Positions 26,261 through 35,599 are shown, numbered from the stretch's first letter. The stretch is DNA of 64,000 nucleotides from Cohnella fermenti (GCF_004801405.1 NZ_SSOB01000003.1:1-64000); one strand, 5' to 3'. Program-made: numbers and translations. The notes: a model not told the origin generated them from the sequence alone.

Positions 26261-27301
26261 ATGGATCACATGTCGAAAATCAAAATGGGTATCGTAGGAG
26301 CAGGAACGTGGGGGGAGACTCATGCCTTCATCTATAACGATCATCCGAACGCCGAATTCGCGGCGATCTGCGATCTGAACCGCGAACGCGCCCTGGCGCT
26401 CGCCGCCAAGTTCAACCTGCCCGAATCGGCGGTCTATTCCGATCACGGAGAGATGCTGCGCTCGGCGGACATCGACGCGGTGGCGATCGTGACGCCGGAC
26501 TTCGCCCACACCCGCATCGCCGTCGACTGCGCGAATGCGGGCAAGCACTTCATTATCGAGAAGCCGCTGACGACAAGCCGCGAGGAAGCGCTCGAGATTC
26601 TCGAAGCGGTGAAGCGCAACGGCGTGCGCATGATGGTCGACCTGCACAGCCGTTGGAGCCCGCTGTTCGCCATTCCGAAGCAATCGATCGTCGACGGGGA
26701 TATCGGAGAGCCGTACAGCGCGTATTACCGGCTCAACGACATCAAGTGGGTCGCCACCGACCTGCTGCCGTGGGCGGCGCGCTCGTCGATCCTCTGGTTC
26801 CTCGGCTATCACAGCGTGGACGTGCTTCGCTGGCTGTTCGACGACGAGGTTGAACGGGTGTACTCGGTGTCCCGCGCCGGCGTCCTGAAGGATCTCGGCG
26901 TCGACACGACCGACGTCTACCAGACGATTCTCGAGTTCCGCAAGGGCGGCATCGCGACGATGGAGAACGGCTGGATCACGCCGAACACGAACCCGAACGT
27001 GAACGACATGAAGCTGAACATCACCGGCACGAAGGGCATGTTCAACATCGACCCGACGCACAGCCAGATGCTCGAGCGCTTCACGGAGACGAAGGCGGAT
27101 CGGCCGGACCTGCTCGTGCGGCACTTCATCCACGGCAAGCCGAAGGGCTTCGCATACGAGAGCATTCGCCACTTCGTCGACCAGCTCATCACCGGCGAGC
27201 CGTTCCTCGTCTCGACGGACGATGCGTTCAACACGACGATGGTCATTCTCGCCATCATGGAATCGGCCCGCACCCGCCAGCCGGTCGTCGTTCAATACTA
27301 G
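26261..27301 (+). CDS. Gfo/Idh/MocA-family NAD(P)-dependent oxidoreductase
   Basis: Sugar or polyol dehydrogenase of the Gfo/Idh/MocA family, 346 residues. The N-terminal Rossmann fold has the dinucleotide motif MGIVGAGTWGETHA near residue 8, AVAIVTPDFAHTRIAVDC near 70 and the family EKP motif FIIEKPLTT near 95. The C-terminal alpha/beta domain begins near 125 and includes the WFLGYHSVDVLRWL helix with the catalytic-site His. It lies directly behind the sugar importer and probably acts on the imported sugar or a derivative such as an inositol or oxo-sugar. ATG 26261 has GGAAGGG very close; ATG 26270 is an alternative start. Confidence 0.92.
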   Translation: MDHMSKIKMGIVGAGTWGETHAFIYNDHPNAEFAAICDLNRERALALAAKFNLPESAVYSDHGEMLRSADIDAVAIVTPDFAHTRIAVDCANAGKHFIIEKPLTTSREEALEILEAVKRNGVRMMVDLHSRWSPLFAIPKQSIVDGDIGEPYSAYYRLNDIKWVATDLLPWAARSSILWFLGYHSVDVLRWLFDDEVERVYSVSRAGVLKDLGVDTTDVYQTILEFRKGGIATMENGWITPNTNPNVNDMKLNITGTKGMFNIDPTHSQMLERFTETKADRPDLLVRHFIHGKPKGFAYESIRHFVDQLITGEPFLVSTDDAFNTTMVILAIMESARTRQPVVVQY

Positions 27302-27311
27302 TAAGGCAGCG

Positions 27312-27345
27312 GAGGCTTCGCCGAATTCGGCGGAGCCTTCTTGTC
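27312..27345 (+). terminator. Rho-independent terminator of the sugar operon
   Basis: GGCTTCGCCG (27314-27323), loop AATT, CGGCGGAGCC (27328-27337), then TTCTTGTCC. It starts 12 bases after the oxidoreductase stop codon. Confidence 0.85.
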
Positions 27346-27374
27346 CTATGTCGTGGCGACATCTCCTTTCTGCA

Positions 27375-27945
27375 CATTATGTCTCTTCTCCCCTTGGATC
27401 AGGAACCTCATCTCCTCGCGGATCACGTCCTCCGCGCGGCAACTTTATTTGACAGATCCACGCCCCAACCGGAGCGGCGATAGGCGCGTGGAGGGCCCAA
27501 GATGAGTCGCCATTACTCAAGTGCGGGCGTCCGCGCGGGCAGGGTGGGTGCAGATGAGTAACCACGCCCCAACCGGAGCGACGATAGGCGCGTGGAGGGC
27601 CCAAGATGAGTCGCCATTACTCAAGTGCGGGCGTTCGAGCAGGCATGGTGTGCAGATGAGTAACCACGCCCCAACCGAAGTGGCGGCAGGCACGTGGAGG
27701 GCCCAAGATGAGTCACCATTACTCAAGTGCGGGCGTCCGAGCGGGCATGGTGGGTGCAGATGAGTAACCACGACGCAACTGGAGCGGCGATAGGCGCGCT
27801 GAGGGTCCGAGATGAGTCGCCACGACTCAACCGAAGCGACGATAGGCGCGCAGAGGGACCAAGATGAGTCGCCATTACTCAAGTGCCGCCGAGTGTTCCC
27901 TGCTCATCTCTACCTGAGCGAGAGGGAGAAGAGACATAATGCCGG
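27375..27945 (+). repeat. Inverted-repeat element, copy C, interrupted by a tandem array
   Basis: The left half (27375 to about 27432) begins CATTATGTCTCTTCTCCC and continues TTGGATCAGGAACCTC, as in copy A. The right half (about 27893-27945) ends GGGAGAAGAGACATAATG (27924-27941), a perfect 18-bp inverted match to the left end. In copies A and B the halves are about 85 bp apart; here about 460 bp, mostly tandem repeat, lie between them. Confidence 0.8.
27458..27887 (+). repeat. 52/104-bp higher-order tandem array inside element C
   Basis: Units start with CCACGCCCCAACC at 27458, 27562 and 27664 and with CCACGACGCAACT at 27768: spacings of 104, 102 and 104 bp. Each 104-bp unit is two 52-bp halves; both start CCA and end GATGAGT. 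The CCATTACTCAAGTGCGGG halves begin inside the larger units. A lone 52-bp half separates 27768 from 27820. TGAGT-CGCCATT-ACTCA forms a small hairpin at each half-unit junction. Reading frames through it are not kept, because 104 is not a multiple of three, so it is non-coding. Confidence 0.9.
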
Positions 27946-28145
27946 AAGAGGGGGATATGGTGCTGCGAAAGGAGGGGGTGCGAGAGGGTGGGCTGCGGAC
28001 AATGGTTGCGAGGCGGCGGAGCGGCGGTTCTGACGTCCCGGAATACCGCTGCCGTCCAGATGCTCTCCAACCATGCCCTCCAGCCAAGCTTGCCAGCCAT
28101 GAATAAAGGATGATATAACCAAGGTAATCATCAATCAACGATTGG
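27946..28145. other. Non-coding G-rich tail of element C and araM leader
   Basis: About 200 bp without a credible gene. The first part (GAAAGGAGGGGGTGCGAGAGGG, GGCGGCGGAGCGGCGG) resembles the G-rich right extension of copies A and B. No clear sigma-A promoter for araM was found. Confidence 0.4.
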
Positions 28146-28173
28146 CGAGGCGGCGGAAGTGGCGGCCGCCTCG
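28146..28173 (+). promoter_or_regulatory. Stable stem-loop in the araM leader
   Basis: CGAGGCGGC (28146-28154) and GCCGCCTCG (28165-28173) form a perfect 9-bp stem with a 10-base loop, ending 22 bases before the araM start codon. There is no U-tract. It may be an mRNA-stabilising or translation-modulating hairpin. Confidence 0.35.
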
Positions 28174-28195
28174 TCGTCATGCGAGGAGGAGTACC

Positions 28196-29362
28196 ATGAG
28201 CGACATGATGAGTCAAGTCCGCGAGGCGGCGGCGCGTATGCCCGGAGCCGTCTTCGCTTCGCTGGACATCGATCCCGTGCTGATCGAAGTCGGGGCCATT
28301 GCCCGCGTCGCGCCGTACTTGAGCGGCAAGGGCTTCAAGCGGGTCGGCCTGGTTGCCGACCGGACGACATACGCGATTGCGGGCGAGGCGCTCGAAGCCG
28401 CCATCGCCGGCAGCGGAGTTCAAGTGCAGTCGACGCTGATCGCCCCGAACGCCCAAGGCGACGTCATTGCGGACGAGGCTTCGCTTGTCCAGTTGATACT
28501 CGACGCCAAGAGGTTCGGCGCGGAGGTCATTCTGGCCGTCGGCTCGGGAACGCTGCACGACATCGCCCGGTTCACGGCCTACGCGATCTCCGTGCCGTTC
28601 GTCTCCGTGCCGACGGCGCCTTCGGTCGACGGCTTCAATTCGGTCGGGGCCCCGCTTATTCTGCGCGGGGACAAGACGACGATCCAGACGATCGGCCCCA
28701 TCGCGATCTTCGCCGACCTGGACATTCTGACGAAGGCGCCGGCACCTCTCGTGGCGGCGGGCTTCGGCGACATGCTCGGCAAGTTCACGTCGCTGTTCGA
28801 TTGGAGCTTCGGGCGGGCTGCGGCGGGCGAGATCTATTCCGACGTCGTGGCGGACATGACGCGAAGGGCGCTTGAGAAGTGTGTCGCGAACGTGGAGGCG
28901 ATTGCGGAGCGGACGCCGGACGGCATTCGCGTGCTCACGGAAGCGCTGGTGGAGTCCGGCTTCGCGATGCTTCTGCTCGGACAATCCCATCCCGCCTCGG
29001 GGGCGGAGCATCATCTGTCGCATTATTGGGAGATGGAATTCCTGCGGACGGGGCGCAAACAGATTTTGCACGGAGCGAAGGTTGGAGTCGCCTGCGGAGT
29101 GATCGCGGATCGGTACAAGAGATGGGCGGACGAGGGGCCGCTGCCGTCGCTGCCGGCGGAGAAGCAGGCCGAGATTCGGGAAGCGCTGGCGGCGATTCCG
29201 CCCGCCGACGTCATCAAGGGCTGGCTGCGGAAGATCGGCGGTCCGGCCGAGACGGAGGAGCTTGGCGTCAGCGAAGAGCTTCTGGCGCGAAGCCTGAAGG
29301 AAGCCCATCGCATCCGGCCGAACCGCTTCACCTTGCTGCGCGCCTATAATGAGAGCCGCTGA
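28196..29362 (+). CDS. araM: sn-glycerol-1-phosphate dehydrogenase (AraM/EgsA)
   Basis: Iron-containing-alcohol-dehydrogenase-fold enzyme reducing dihydroxyacetone phosphate to sn-glycerol-1-phosphate; 388 residues, as in Bacillus AraM (about 394). The nucleotide loop is VGSGTLHDIARF near residue 120, followed by PFVSVPTAPSVDGFNSVGAP near 140. The metal site includes AAGFGDMLGKFTSLFDW (Asp) near 185-200 and the His clusters SGAEHHLSHYWEME near 263-276 and ILHGAKVG near 285. ATG 28196 is supported by GAGGAGGAG six bases upstream; the open frame extends 5' without another ribosome site. In Bacillus it supplies glycerol-1-phosphate for heptaprenylglyceryl phosphate synthesis by PcrB. It follows the sugar operon but is separated by a terminator and a repeat block. 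Confidence 0.92.
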   Translation: MSDMMSQVREAAARMPGAVFASLDIDPVLIEVGAIARVAPYLSGKGFKRVGLVADRTTYAIAGEALEAAIAGSGVQVQSTLIAPNAQGDVIADEASLVQLILDAKRFGAEVILAVGSGTLHDIARFTAYAISVPFVSVPTAPSVDGFNSVGAPLILRGDKTTIQTIGPIAIFADLDILTKAPAPLVAAGFGDMLGKFTSLFDWSFGRAAAGEIYSDVVADMTRRALEKCVANVEAIAERTPDGIRVLTEALVESGFAMLLLGQSHPASGAEHHLSHYWEMEFLRTGRKQILHGAKVGVACGVIADRYKRWADEGPLPSLPAEKQAEIREALAAIPPADVIKGWLRKIGGPAETEELGVSEELLARSLKEAHRIRPNRFTLLRAYNESR

Positions 29363-29384
29363 CGGGGGAGGCTCGCCGTCCCCC

Positions 29385-30317
29385 TCAGCCCGAGTTCTCC
29401 TGAAGCTTCAGCTTGAACTGCTTCGGCGAGCAGTCGTTGTACCGGCGGAACATATCGTAGAAGTGGCCGATGTTCGTGAAGCCGACCGATTCGGCGATCT
29501 CGGCGATGCTTAAGGAGTCGTTCGTGAGCAGGAGCTGCTCCGCTTTCTTGATGCGCTTGAGCACAACGAAGTCGGTGAACGACATGCCGACGCCCTTCTT
29601 GAACGTCTTGATAAAGTGAGTATAGCTCATGTTCACCAGCCTGCTGGCATCGGCGACCGAGATTCTCTCGTCCAGGCGCTCCTCGACGTAAGCAAGAGCG
29701 GGCTGGAGCCGCGTCAGCAGGCTGTTGTTGCTGTAATGAAGCTGCTGCCGGGCGTCGCTGCGCAGAAGCTGCAGCAGCATGCTCTTGATCGCGGAGGAGA
29801 CGGCGAGCTCGTAGCCGACCCTGCCCTCGTTCATCTCGTCGTAGATCTCCCGAATAAGCTCCTCGATCCTCCGCCTCACGTCGTCATTTTCCCGGAAAAT
29901 ATAATTGACCGAGCTAAGCGGCCGGATCACCTCGGAGAAGTGCTGCATGCTGCTGAGCGTGCTGGGGTCCCAGTACTTGCGCAGGTCGATCTGGAACACG
30001 ATGTAGCTCAAGCCTTCCATGCTCGTCTGCAGGGTGGTGTGGGGCTCGGACGAGCCGAACACGACGACGTCGCCCGGTCGCAGCGCCATCCTCTCCTCCT
30101 TGCAGAACACCGTCAGTTCGCCGCTTAGGACAAGCAGGAATTCGACCTCTTCGTGATAGTGCCAGCCGGAGTAGCGGGATTGTTGCCAATTCTGTTCAAT
30201 CCTCATGCGAAGCTCGTCGGAAACCCGATGCTCGGCGGGACCGTCGATCTGCCAGATTCGGATGGCAAGGAACGGATTCTGATAGACGACGTGCTCGTAA
30301 CGCATGTCCGGGTACAT
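29385..30317 (-). CDS. AraC-family transcriptional regulator with cupin sensor
   Basis: AraC regulator of 310 residues from ATG 30317. The N-terminal cupin/AraC-binding domain has HYHEEVEFLLVLSGELTVF near residue 55-75 and MALRPGDVVVFGSSEPHTT near 80-98. The C-terminal helix-turn-helix pair lies at about 205-305 (ISVADASRLVNMSYTHFIKT, then IAEIAESVGFTNIGHFYDMF). Upstream AGGAGGAGAG at eight bases fixes the start; the open frame extends further 5' as a hydrophobic stretch without a ribosome site. It is transcribed divergently from the ThuA-like gene and most likely controls it in response to a carbohydrate. Confidence 0.92.
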   Translation of the reverse strand: MYPDMRYEHVVYQNPFLAIRIWQIDGPAEHRVSDELRMRIEQNWQQSRYSGWHYHEEVEFLLVLSGELTVFCKEERMALRPGDVVVFGSSEPHTTLQTSMEGLSYIVFQIDLRKYWDPSTLSSMQHFSEVIRPLSSVNYIFRENDDVRRRIEELIREIYDEMNEGRVGYELAVSSAIKSMLLQLLRSDARQQLHYSNNSLLTRLQPALAYVEERLDERISVADASRLVNMSYTHFIKTFKKGVGMSFTDFVVLKRIKKAEQLLLTNDSLSIAEIAESVGFTNIGHFYDMFRRYNDCSPKQFKLKLQENSG

Positions 30318-30445
30318 GGCGGCAGCTCTCCTCCTAGGAAGCACAATTCGCAGAATTACGTAAGAGTAGATTAGCATAGATAGTACTTCGAGAACAGGGG
30401 ATAACACAATTCCGGATAAAATGCATCTCAATTGCAATCGCCCGC

Positions 30446-30466
30446 TGAGAACGCTTTCCCTACAAT
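30446..30466 (+). promoter_or_regulatory. Candidate -10 box with cre-like site upstream of the ThuA-like gene
   Basis: TACAAT (30461-30466) is preceded by TGAGAACGCTTTCC (30446-30459), which fits the cre consensus with two mismatches. A convincing -35 hexamer is not visible, as expected for an AraC-activated promoter. Confidence 0.35.
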
Positions 30467-30502
30467 GAAGGAGAAATGAACAACCTATGGCGAGGTGTGA
30501 AC

Positions 30503-31243
30503 ATGAGCACGAATGTGAATGTAACGATCTGGAATGAATATCGACACGAGAAGACGAACGAGAAGGTCGCTTCCGTCTATCCGAACGGAATGCACGCGGC
30601 GATTGCGGAAGGACTGGAGACGACCGGCACGATCCGGACGGCGACGCTGGACGAGCCCGAGCACGGCCTCACGGCCGACGTTCTTAACGATACCGACGTT
30701 CTCATCTGGTGGGGACATATGGCGCACGGAGACGTGAGCGACGAGATTGTCGAGCGGATGCATCGGCGGGTGCTTGAGGGCATGGGGCTGGTTGTGCTTC
30801 ATTCGGGGCATTTCTCGAAGATTTTCAAAAAGCTCATGGGGACATCGTGCGATCTGAAGTGGAGAGAGGCGAACGAGAAGGAGCGCATCTGGGTCGTCAA
30901 CCCGGCTCATCCGATCGCGGACGGCATTGGCGAGTACATCGAGCTTCCGCATGAAGAGATGTACGGCGAGCACTTCGACATCCCGCAGCCGGACGAGCTC
31001 GTGATGGTGAGCTGGTTCGAGGGCGGAGAAGTGTTCCGCAGCGGCTGCTGCTACTCCCGCGGCGCGGGCAAGATCTTCTACTTCCGCCCCGGCCACGAGA
31101 CCTACCCGACGTATTACAACCCGCAGGTTCGCCGCGTCATCAGCAACGCCGCCAAGTGGGCGGCTCCGGTGAAGCGCGAATACCCGACATACGGCAACGC
31201 GAAGCCTCTCGAGGAGATTCGGTCTGAGCTATCGCAAAAATAA
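30503..31243 (+). CDS. ThuA-domain protein (trehalose utilisation family)
   Basis: ThuA-like class I glutamine-amidotransferase-fold protein, 246 residues. Visible strings are [11 protein letters not shown] at the N terminus, [20 protein letters not shown] near residue 65, [20 protein letters not shown] near 95-115, [15 protein letters not shown] near 150 and [20 protein letters not shown] near 190-210. ThuA proteins take part in trehalose or related disaccharide catabolism, possibly 3-keto-sugar metabolism; the exact reaction is unsettled. ATG 30503 is supported by GGCGAGGTG upstream. It is divergent from an AraC regulator and ends at a strong terminator. Confidence 0.87.
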   Translation: MSTNVNVTIWNEYRHEKTNEKVASVYPNGMHAAIAEGLETTGTIRTATLDEPEHGLTADVLNDTDVLIWWGHMAHGDVSDEIVERMHRRVLEGMGLVVLHSGHFSKIFKKLMGTSCDLKWREANEKERIWVVNPAHPIADGIGEYIELPHEEMYGEHFDIPQPDELVMVSWFEGGEVFRSGCCYSRGAGKIFYFRPGHETYPTYYNPQVRRVISNAAKWAAPVKREYPTYGNAKPLEEIRSELSQK

Positions 31244-31253
31244 CGCATTAAAA

Positions 31254-31288
31254 GAACCGTCAGGGGCTAGCTTCCCTGACGGTTTCTT
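31254..31288. terminator. Bidirectional rho-independent terminator
   Basis: GAACCGTCAGGG and CCCTGACGGTTTC form a 12-bp stem with an 8-base loop. T-rich tails flank it on both strands (TTTCTTCT downstream; CTTTTAATG on the minus strand). It serves the ThuA-like gene and the convergent SLH-protein gene. Confidence 0.9.
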
Positions 31289-31295
31289 CTATTCG

Positions 31296-34200
31296 TTATT
31301 CCCAGCTCTCCGAGCCGGTCTTGTACAGCTTGTAGGAATGCGAAACCGACGCTTCCATGATCTCGGAGTATGCCCAGTGGGTCGGAGACACGTCTTCCCA
31401 TGCGGGCGCTGTCGGAATCGTCCATGGACGGCGGTTCAGGAACTTGTTGATAATCGCTACCGCTTCCGCGCGGGTGATCACCTTGTTCGGCTGGAACGTT
31501 CCGTCCGGATAACCGGACACGAGCTTGTTCGCTTCCGCCGCGGCGATCGCCTTGGCGGCCCAGTGGCCGGCGACGTCGCTGTAGGAGCTGGCAGCGCCGC
31601 TGGACGCATCGCTCCACTTGGCGAGATTGGCCAGCGTCTGGACGAGCTCCGCGCGGGTGACCTCGCGTTCCGGAGCGAACTTGCCGTCTCCGACGCCGTT
31701 CATCCAGCCTTGGCGGGCGACGAGCGCAATCGCCTTGGCGGCCCAGTGGCCGGCCGGAAGATCGGAGAAGGCTGCCGCTGCGGCGGCGGACGGGTCGGCT
31801 GTTGCGATGCGGCTCAGGATGGCGGCCAGCTCGGAGCGGCTAAGACCGCGTTCCGGCTTGAACTGCCCGTCCGGGTAGCCCTTCATATACGGGGTGTGCT
31901 CGCCGGAGGAGAGCAGCTCCGGCATCATGGTGAAGCTGAACGGAACGATCGTCGTCCCGACGTGAATAATTCCGTCCTTGATATAGCTGTCTATGCCGTA
32001 CGTCTCGTCGCGAAGATCCTCGCGGCTGTCGAACGTCACATAATTGTCTTGGGTGCCGATCAGGTAATAGTCTCCGTCGGCGGGAACCATCCATCCGTAC
32101 TTGCCGTCTTCGGTGCTGAATTGCGGATTGGCGTTCTGGTTCGGCGCGAAGTCCGGAAGAGCCGGCAGCGATACTTCGGTGCCCGGAACGCGGCCCTTCG
32201 ACCGATTCAGCTCCGTATCCGCCCAATACAAGACGACCTTGGCACCCGGAACGGAGGTTCCGGTAACGCGATCGGTGATCGTGCCGTAAGGGTCGATCAA
32301 TTCGGCTTCCAGCGTCGCGTTGCCGTTGCCGTCTACCGTCAGCTTGGCCGTCTGCCCGGCCAGCTTCTCTCCGTTAGGAGCGGTAACGAGAAGAGCGAGC
32401 CGATATTCGCCCGGCGCCAGGCTGCCCAGCTTGAGCGTGCCGTCCGCGCTCATCTCGATCGCTTCGGACAAGATTTGCCCGGAAGCCGAATAGACGCGGC
32501 CCGTAACCGGCAGGCTGCTGCCGATGAGACGGGTGACGGTGGACAGGGAGCTCGACGTTCCTCCTCCGAGCGATACGATGACGCTCGGGGTGGCCGACGG
32601 CGAAGTTGTCGCTGCCGGGGCGGCCGATGTCTCGAAGCGGACGGCTTCGCTGTAGACGATGCCTGCCTCCGTTACGGCGTAAGTGCGGACATAATAAACC
32701 GTCGAAGGAGTCAGGCCGGACAGCGGAGTCGAGAACGTTCCGGTGCCGCTTCCTTGGTTCGGGACGACAGTGCCGGTCTCAAGCGTAAGCTCCTCCGTTA
32801 AGCCGTAGACGACACCGCGCTCCGTGACCGGAGCTCCGCCGTCGCTCGCGATGGCGGAGAGGACGGTTGCGGTCGAGGAGCCGACGGTCTCGACAGCGGC
32901 CGTGACACCGCCGGCCGGAACGGGCAGTGTCCGGAACGAGACGACGGCGCTGTAGCCGACGCCGTATTCGTTCACGGCATAGGCCCGCACATAATAGACG
33001 GCGCCCGGAGTCAGTCCGGAGAGCGGCAGCGAATATTCGCCGAGACCGCCGTCTCCGTCCGTTGCGACGGTGCCGGTCTCGAGGTTCAGGTCGTCGCCGC
33101 TTAAGCCGTACACGATGCCGCGCTCGGCGACCGCTTCTCCGCCTCCGTCGCTGACGACGGAAGAACGGACGGTCGCGGTTGTCGTGCCGATATCCTCGGC
33201 GGCCGTCGTTATTCCGGCCGGCGGCGTATAGAGGATATAGTAATTGTCGTACAGCCAGTCCTCGTCCTCCGCAGGCAGGACGTTGCCTCGGCCGTCATAG
33301 GCGGTAAACGCGACGAGGTGTTCGCCGCTCTCGACGAACGGCATCTCGATCGGCAACCCCCAATACTTGTATCCGTCCGCCGAGTAAGTTCGGGAGTTGA
33401 GCAGTTCGAGCTCATACGTCTGGTCGCCAATCGCGGCCGTTACCCTCACCGCATAATAATAGCTTGCCGCATACAGGGTGAGCGAATCTCCGGGAACGAA
33501 GGTCGCATCCTCCTCGTCGTCTTCGAGCCAGCCGTCCAGCCAGTTGTCGGGATCGCTCTCGACGAGGACGTAGAACGTGGTCGAGGAAGACGTTCTGCCG
33601 TCGCTGACGGTCAGCGTAACGAAGCCTTCGCCTTCCTGCCCCTCTGCTGGCGTGATCTGCACGGTCCGGTTCGCTCCGGTTCCGCCGAGTTCAATGCCCG
33701 AGAGCGGCAGCAGGGTGAGGTTGCTCGATTGCACGGTGACGACAAGCTCATCGGCTGGGAGAATACCTCCGCTAAGCGTAAACGGGAGCAGCGAGGTCGA
33801 TTCATCGGTCAACAGGAATTGATCGTCGATCGGCGTAACGGCCGGCGTATTCGGAAGGACGACGACGAACAGATCGCGTTCTCCCGTCTGCGCTCCGCCT
33901 TCCCCGGTATAGCCGTTGTCGTCCAGGTCGAAGTGCATCTTGACCGTGCCGAAGAAGTTCGCCGGCGGCGTATACAGCAGCTCGTTAAGCGCCGCGTCCA
34001 CCGCGGACTTGGGACCTTCGATCGTCAGATCGTCGCTGTCGTTCGCTCCGGCGACGACTTCGATTCCGTCCTCGGGCAAGTGAATCGAACCGCGGGGAAC
34101 GGAGATGCGCACGGCGATCTTGCCCTGCGGGTCGTCCTCCGCATCCGGATCTGTCGTATAGATCCCGTGCAGCAGATCGCCCGTGTTCGTGTTCTCTTGG

Positions 34201-35441
34201 ATGGTGACGGCCAAGGGAGCGTCCGCGTCCTCCACCCAGTCCGCTTCCACGATGTTGCCGCTGATATCGCGGCCCGTCAGGTCGTTCAGGTACGTGCCTT
34301 CGCTCTCGAGCATCGGCATGTACCCGACCAAGCCTTCTTCCTTGCCGGTCAGGATGCTGATCTTGTCGGCGGCGATCTCCTCCGGCGTGCGGGCGTAATT
34401 CCAGAACCGGATGTCGCGAATTTTGCCATTGAAGTAGGCGTCCTGCCCCCAATGGCTTCGGCCGATATAGCTGATCTTGCGGTAGATGTCGACGATCGGG
34501 CCGACGTCGCCGCTTGCCTTCAGGACGCCGTCCCAATAAATTGTGCCGACGCCGTTCTCGTCGATGGTGACCTCGACATGAACCCAATCATTCGTCGGGA
34601 ATGTCTCGCCGACCAGAATCTCCCGGCTCTGGTTGTCCATCGTGTAGTTGTGCAGGAACATCTGACCGCTGCCCGCCTTGAAGCCGACCATGATGTTCTG
34701 ACCCGGGGAGCCGTTGCCGAAGTCGAACAGGCGCGACCAGGTGGCGTACGGGTTCACCGAGTACACCCACGCTTCGAACGTCATCTCGCCCTTGAGCGAC
34801 AGGTTGTTGACGGTCACGTAATCGGTCGACCCGTTGAAGTTCAGCAGCTTCGGCGTCTGCGGGAAAATAACCCGAGGCGCGTCGTTGACCGATGTAACTT
34901 CGATGGATGCCGTCTGCGTGTCCGCGCTGTACGGAGTGCTGCCTCCGTTCTCTGTCACGTCGTACCGCAGTCTGCTCAGATCGTTAGGCGGCCCGTCGTT
35001 GCGGACGTCCCACGCGCGGTAGGTGATCGTCGCCGTGCCGTTCCAATCGGCCGCGGGCACGAAGCGCAGCTTCATGTCGCTCTTGAGCATGATGGCCGTC
35101 TCCGGCGAGAGCGAGTCCATGTTCCACCAGGTGTTATTGTAATAGCCCTCCCAGGTGCCTTGTCCCGTCATGCCGACGAGGGCGATGCCAAGCGAGCCTT
35201 CGTTGTAGCTCGTCGCGCTGCCGTTCAGCAGATCGCCGATCAGCAGCCCTTCATCTCCGAGCGAGTCTTCCGCGATGGCATCGAAGACCGGCTCGTAAGA
35301 GCTGTCGATCGTTGGAGCCGGTATCGGTTCCGCGTGCGCGTAGCCGGTCGTCGTCAAGCCGAAGGCCAAGGCCAGGCAGACGAGCAGACGGACGGCTGAT
35401 GCGAAGGGTGCCGCTTTGCTGGATGTTGCTCGGTGTGTCAC
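31296..35441 (-). CDS. Large cell-surface protein with LamG-like, cadherin-like, Fn3-like and SLH domains
   Basis: A 1381-residue exported protein. A signal peptide (LLVCLALAFGLTTTGYAHA) ends near residue 37. A LamG/concanavalin-like jellyroll lies at about 200-360 (LNFNGSTDYVTVNNLSLKG, then IYWDGVLKASGDVG, IRDIRFWNYARTPEEI). Cadherin-like or bacterial Ig-type segments follow (about 400-630). Two about 95-residue Fn3-like repeats, each with TATV...SDGG...ERG-VYGL and LSGLTP-VYYVR-YAV, occupy about 770-955. A carboxypeptidase-regulatory-like stretch leads to three C-terminal SLH repeats (about 1190-1360: KGYPDGQFKPERGLSRSELA, GHWAAKAIALVARQGWMNGV, SGYPDGTFQPNKVITRAEAV) that bind pyruvylated wall polymer. 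Start is GTG 35441 with AAGGGGGAAC upstream. It likely binds a surface carbohydrate; no catalytic motif was seen. Confidence 0.88.
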   Translation of the reverse strand: MTHRATSSKAAPFASAVRLLVCLALAFGLTTTGYAHAEPIPAPTIDSSYEPVFDAIAEDSLGDEGLLIGDLLNGSATSYNEGSLGIALVGMTGQGTWEGYYNNTWWNMDSLSPETAIMLKSDMKLRFVPAADWNGTATITYRAWDVRNDGPPNDLSRLRYDVTENGGSTPYSADTQTASIEVTSVNDAPRVIFPQTPKLLNFNGSTDYVTVNNLSLKGEMTFEAWVYSVNPYATWSRLFDFGNGSPGQNIMVGFKAGSGQMFLHNYTMDNQSREILVGETFPTNDWVHVEVTIDENGVGTIYWDGVLKASGDVGPIVDIYRKISYIGRSHWGQDAYFNGKIRDIRFWNYARTPEEIAADKISILTGKEEGLVGYMPMLESEGTYLNDLTGRDISGNIVEADWVEDADAPLAVTIQENTNTGDLLHGIYTTDPDAEDDPQGKIAVRISVPRGSIHLPEDGIEVVAGANDSDDLTIEGPKSAVDAALNELLYTPPANFFGTVKMHFDLDDNGYTGEGGAQTGERDLFVVVLPNTPAVTPIDDQFLLTDESTSLLPFTLSGGILPADELVVTVQSSNLTLLPLSGIELGGTGANRTVQITPAEGQEGEGFVTLTVSDGRTSSSTTFYVLVESDPDNWLDGWLEDDEEDATFVPGDSLTLYAASYYYAVRVTAAIGDQTYELELLNSRTYSADGYKYWGLPIEMPFVESGEHLVAFTAYDGRGNVLPAEDEDWLYDNYYILYTPPAGITTAAEDIGTTTATVRSSVVSDGGGEAVAERGIVYGLSGDDLNLETGTVATDGDGGLGEYSLPLSGLTPGAVYYVRAYAVNEYGVGYSAVVSFRTLPVPAGGVTAAVETVGSSTATVLSAIASDGGAPVTERGVVYGLTEELTLETGTVVPNQGSGTGTFSTPLSGLTPSTVYYVRTYAVTEAGIVYSEAVRFETSAAPAATTSPSATPSVIVSLGGGTSSSLSTVTRLIGSSLPVTGRVYSASGQILSEAIEMSADGTLKLGSLAPGEYRLALLVTAPNGEKLAGQTAKLTVDGNGNATLEAELIDPYGTITDRVTGTSVPGAKVVLYWADTELNRSKGRVPGTEVSLPALPDFAPNQNANPQFSTEDGKYGWMVPADGDYYLIGTQDNYVTFDSREDLRDETYGIDSYIKDGIIHVGTTIVPFSFTMMPELLSSGEHTPYMKGYPDGQFKPERGLSRSELAAILSRIATADPSAAAAAAFSDLPAGHWAAKAIALVARQGWMNGVGDGKFAPEREVTRAELVQTLANLAKWSDASSGAASSYSDVAGHWAAKAIAAAEANKLVSGYPDGTFQPNKVITRAEAVAIINKFLNRRPWTIPTAPAWEDVSPTHWAYSEIMEASVSHSYKLYKTGSESWE

Positions 35442-35599
35442 GGATGTCGTTCCCCCTTATTCCTAATACTTTGGTATCGAATTCCAGAGAGAGATTACCA
35501 CAACGGGTTGGACAAATTCTGGACATCCAGGGACCAAGGGCCTATTGGCGAAAAGGATTTTGGGAGAATCCGTCGAAAATTAACAGGAGAGAGATTATT

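Noticed and set aside
27517-27882. Repeat-containing open frames across the 52/104-bp array
   Set aside because: The repeat period is mostly not a multiple of three, so the peptide changes frame between units; there is no ribosome site. The array is better read as non-coding.
33318-35399. A 693-codon open frame on the plus strand
   Set aside because: Antisense shadow of the SLH surface protein, whose signal peptide and SLH repeats are clear.
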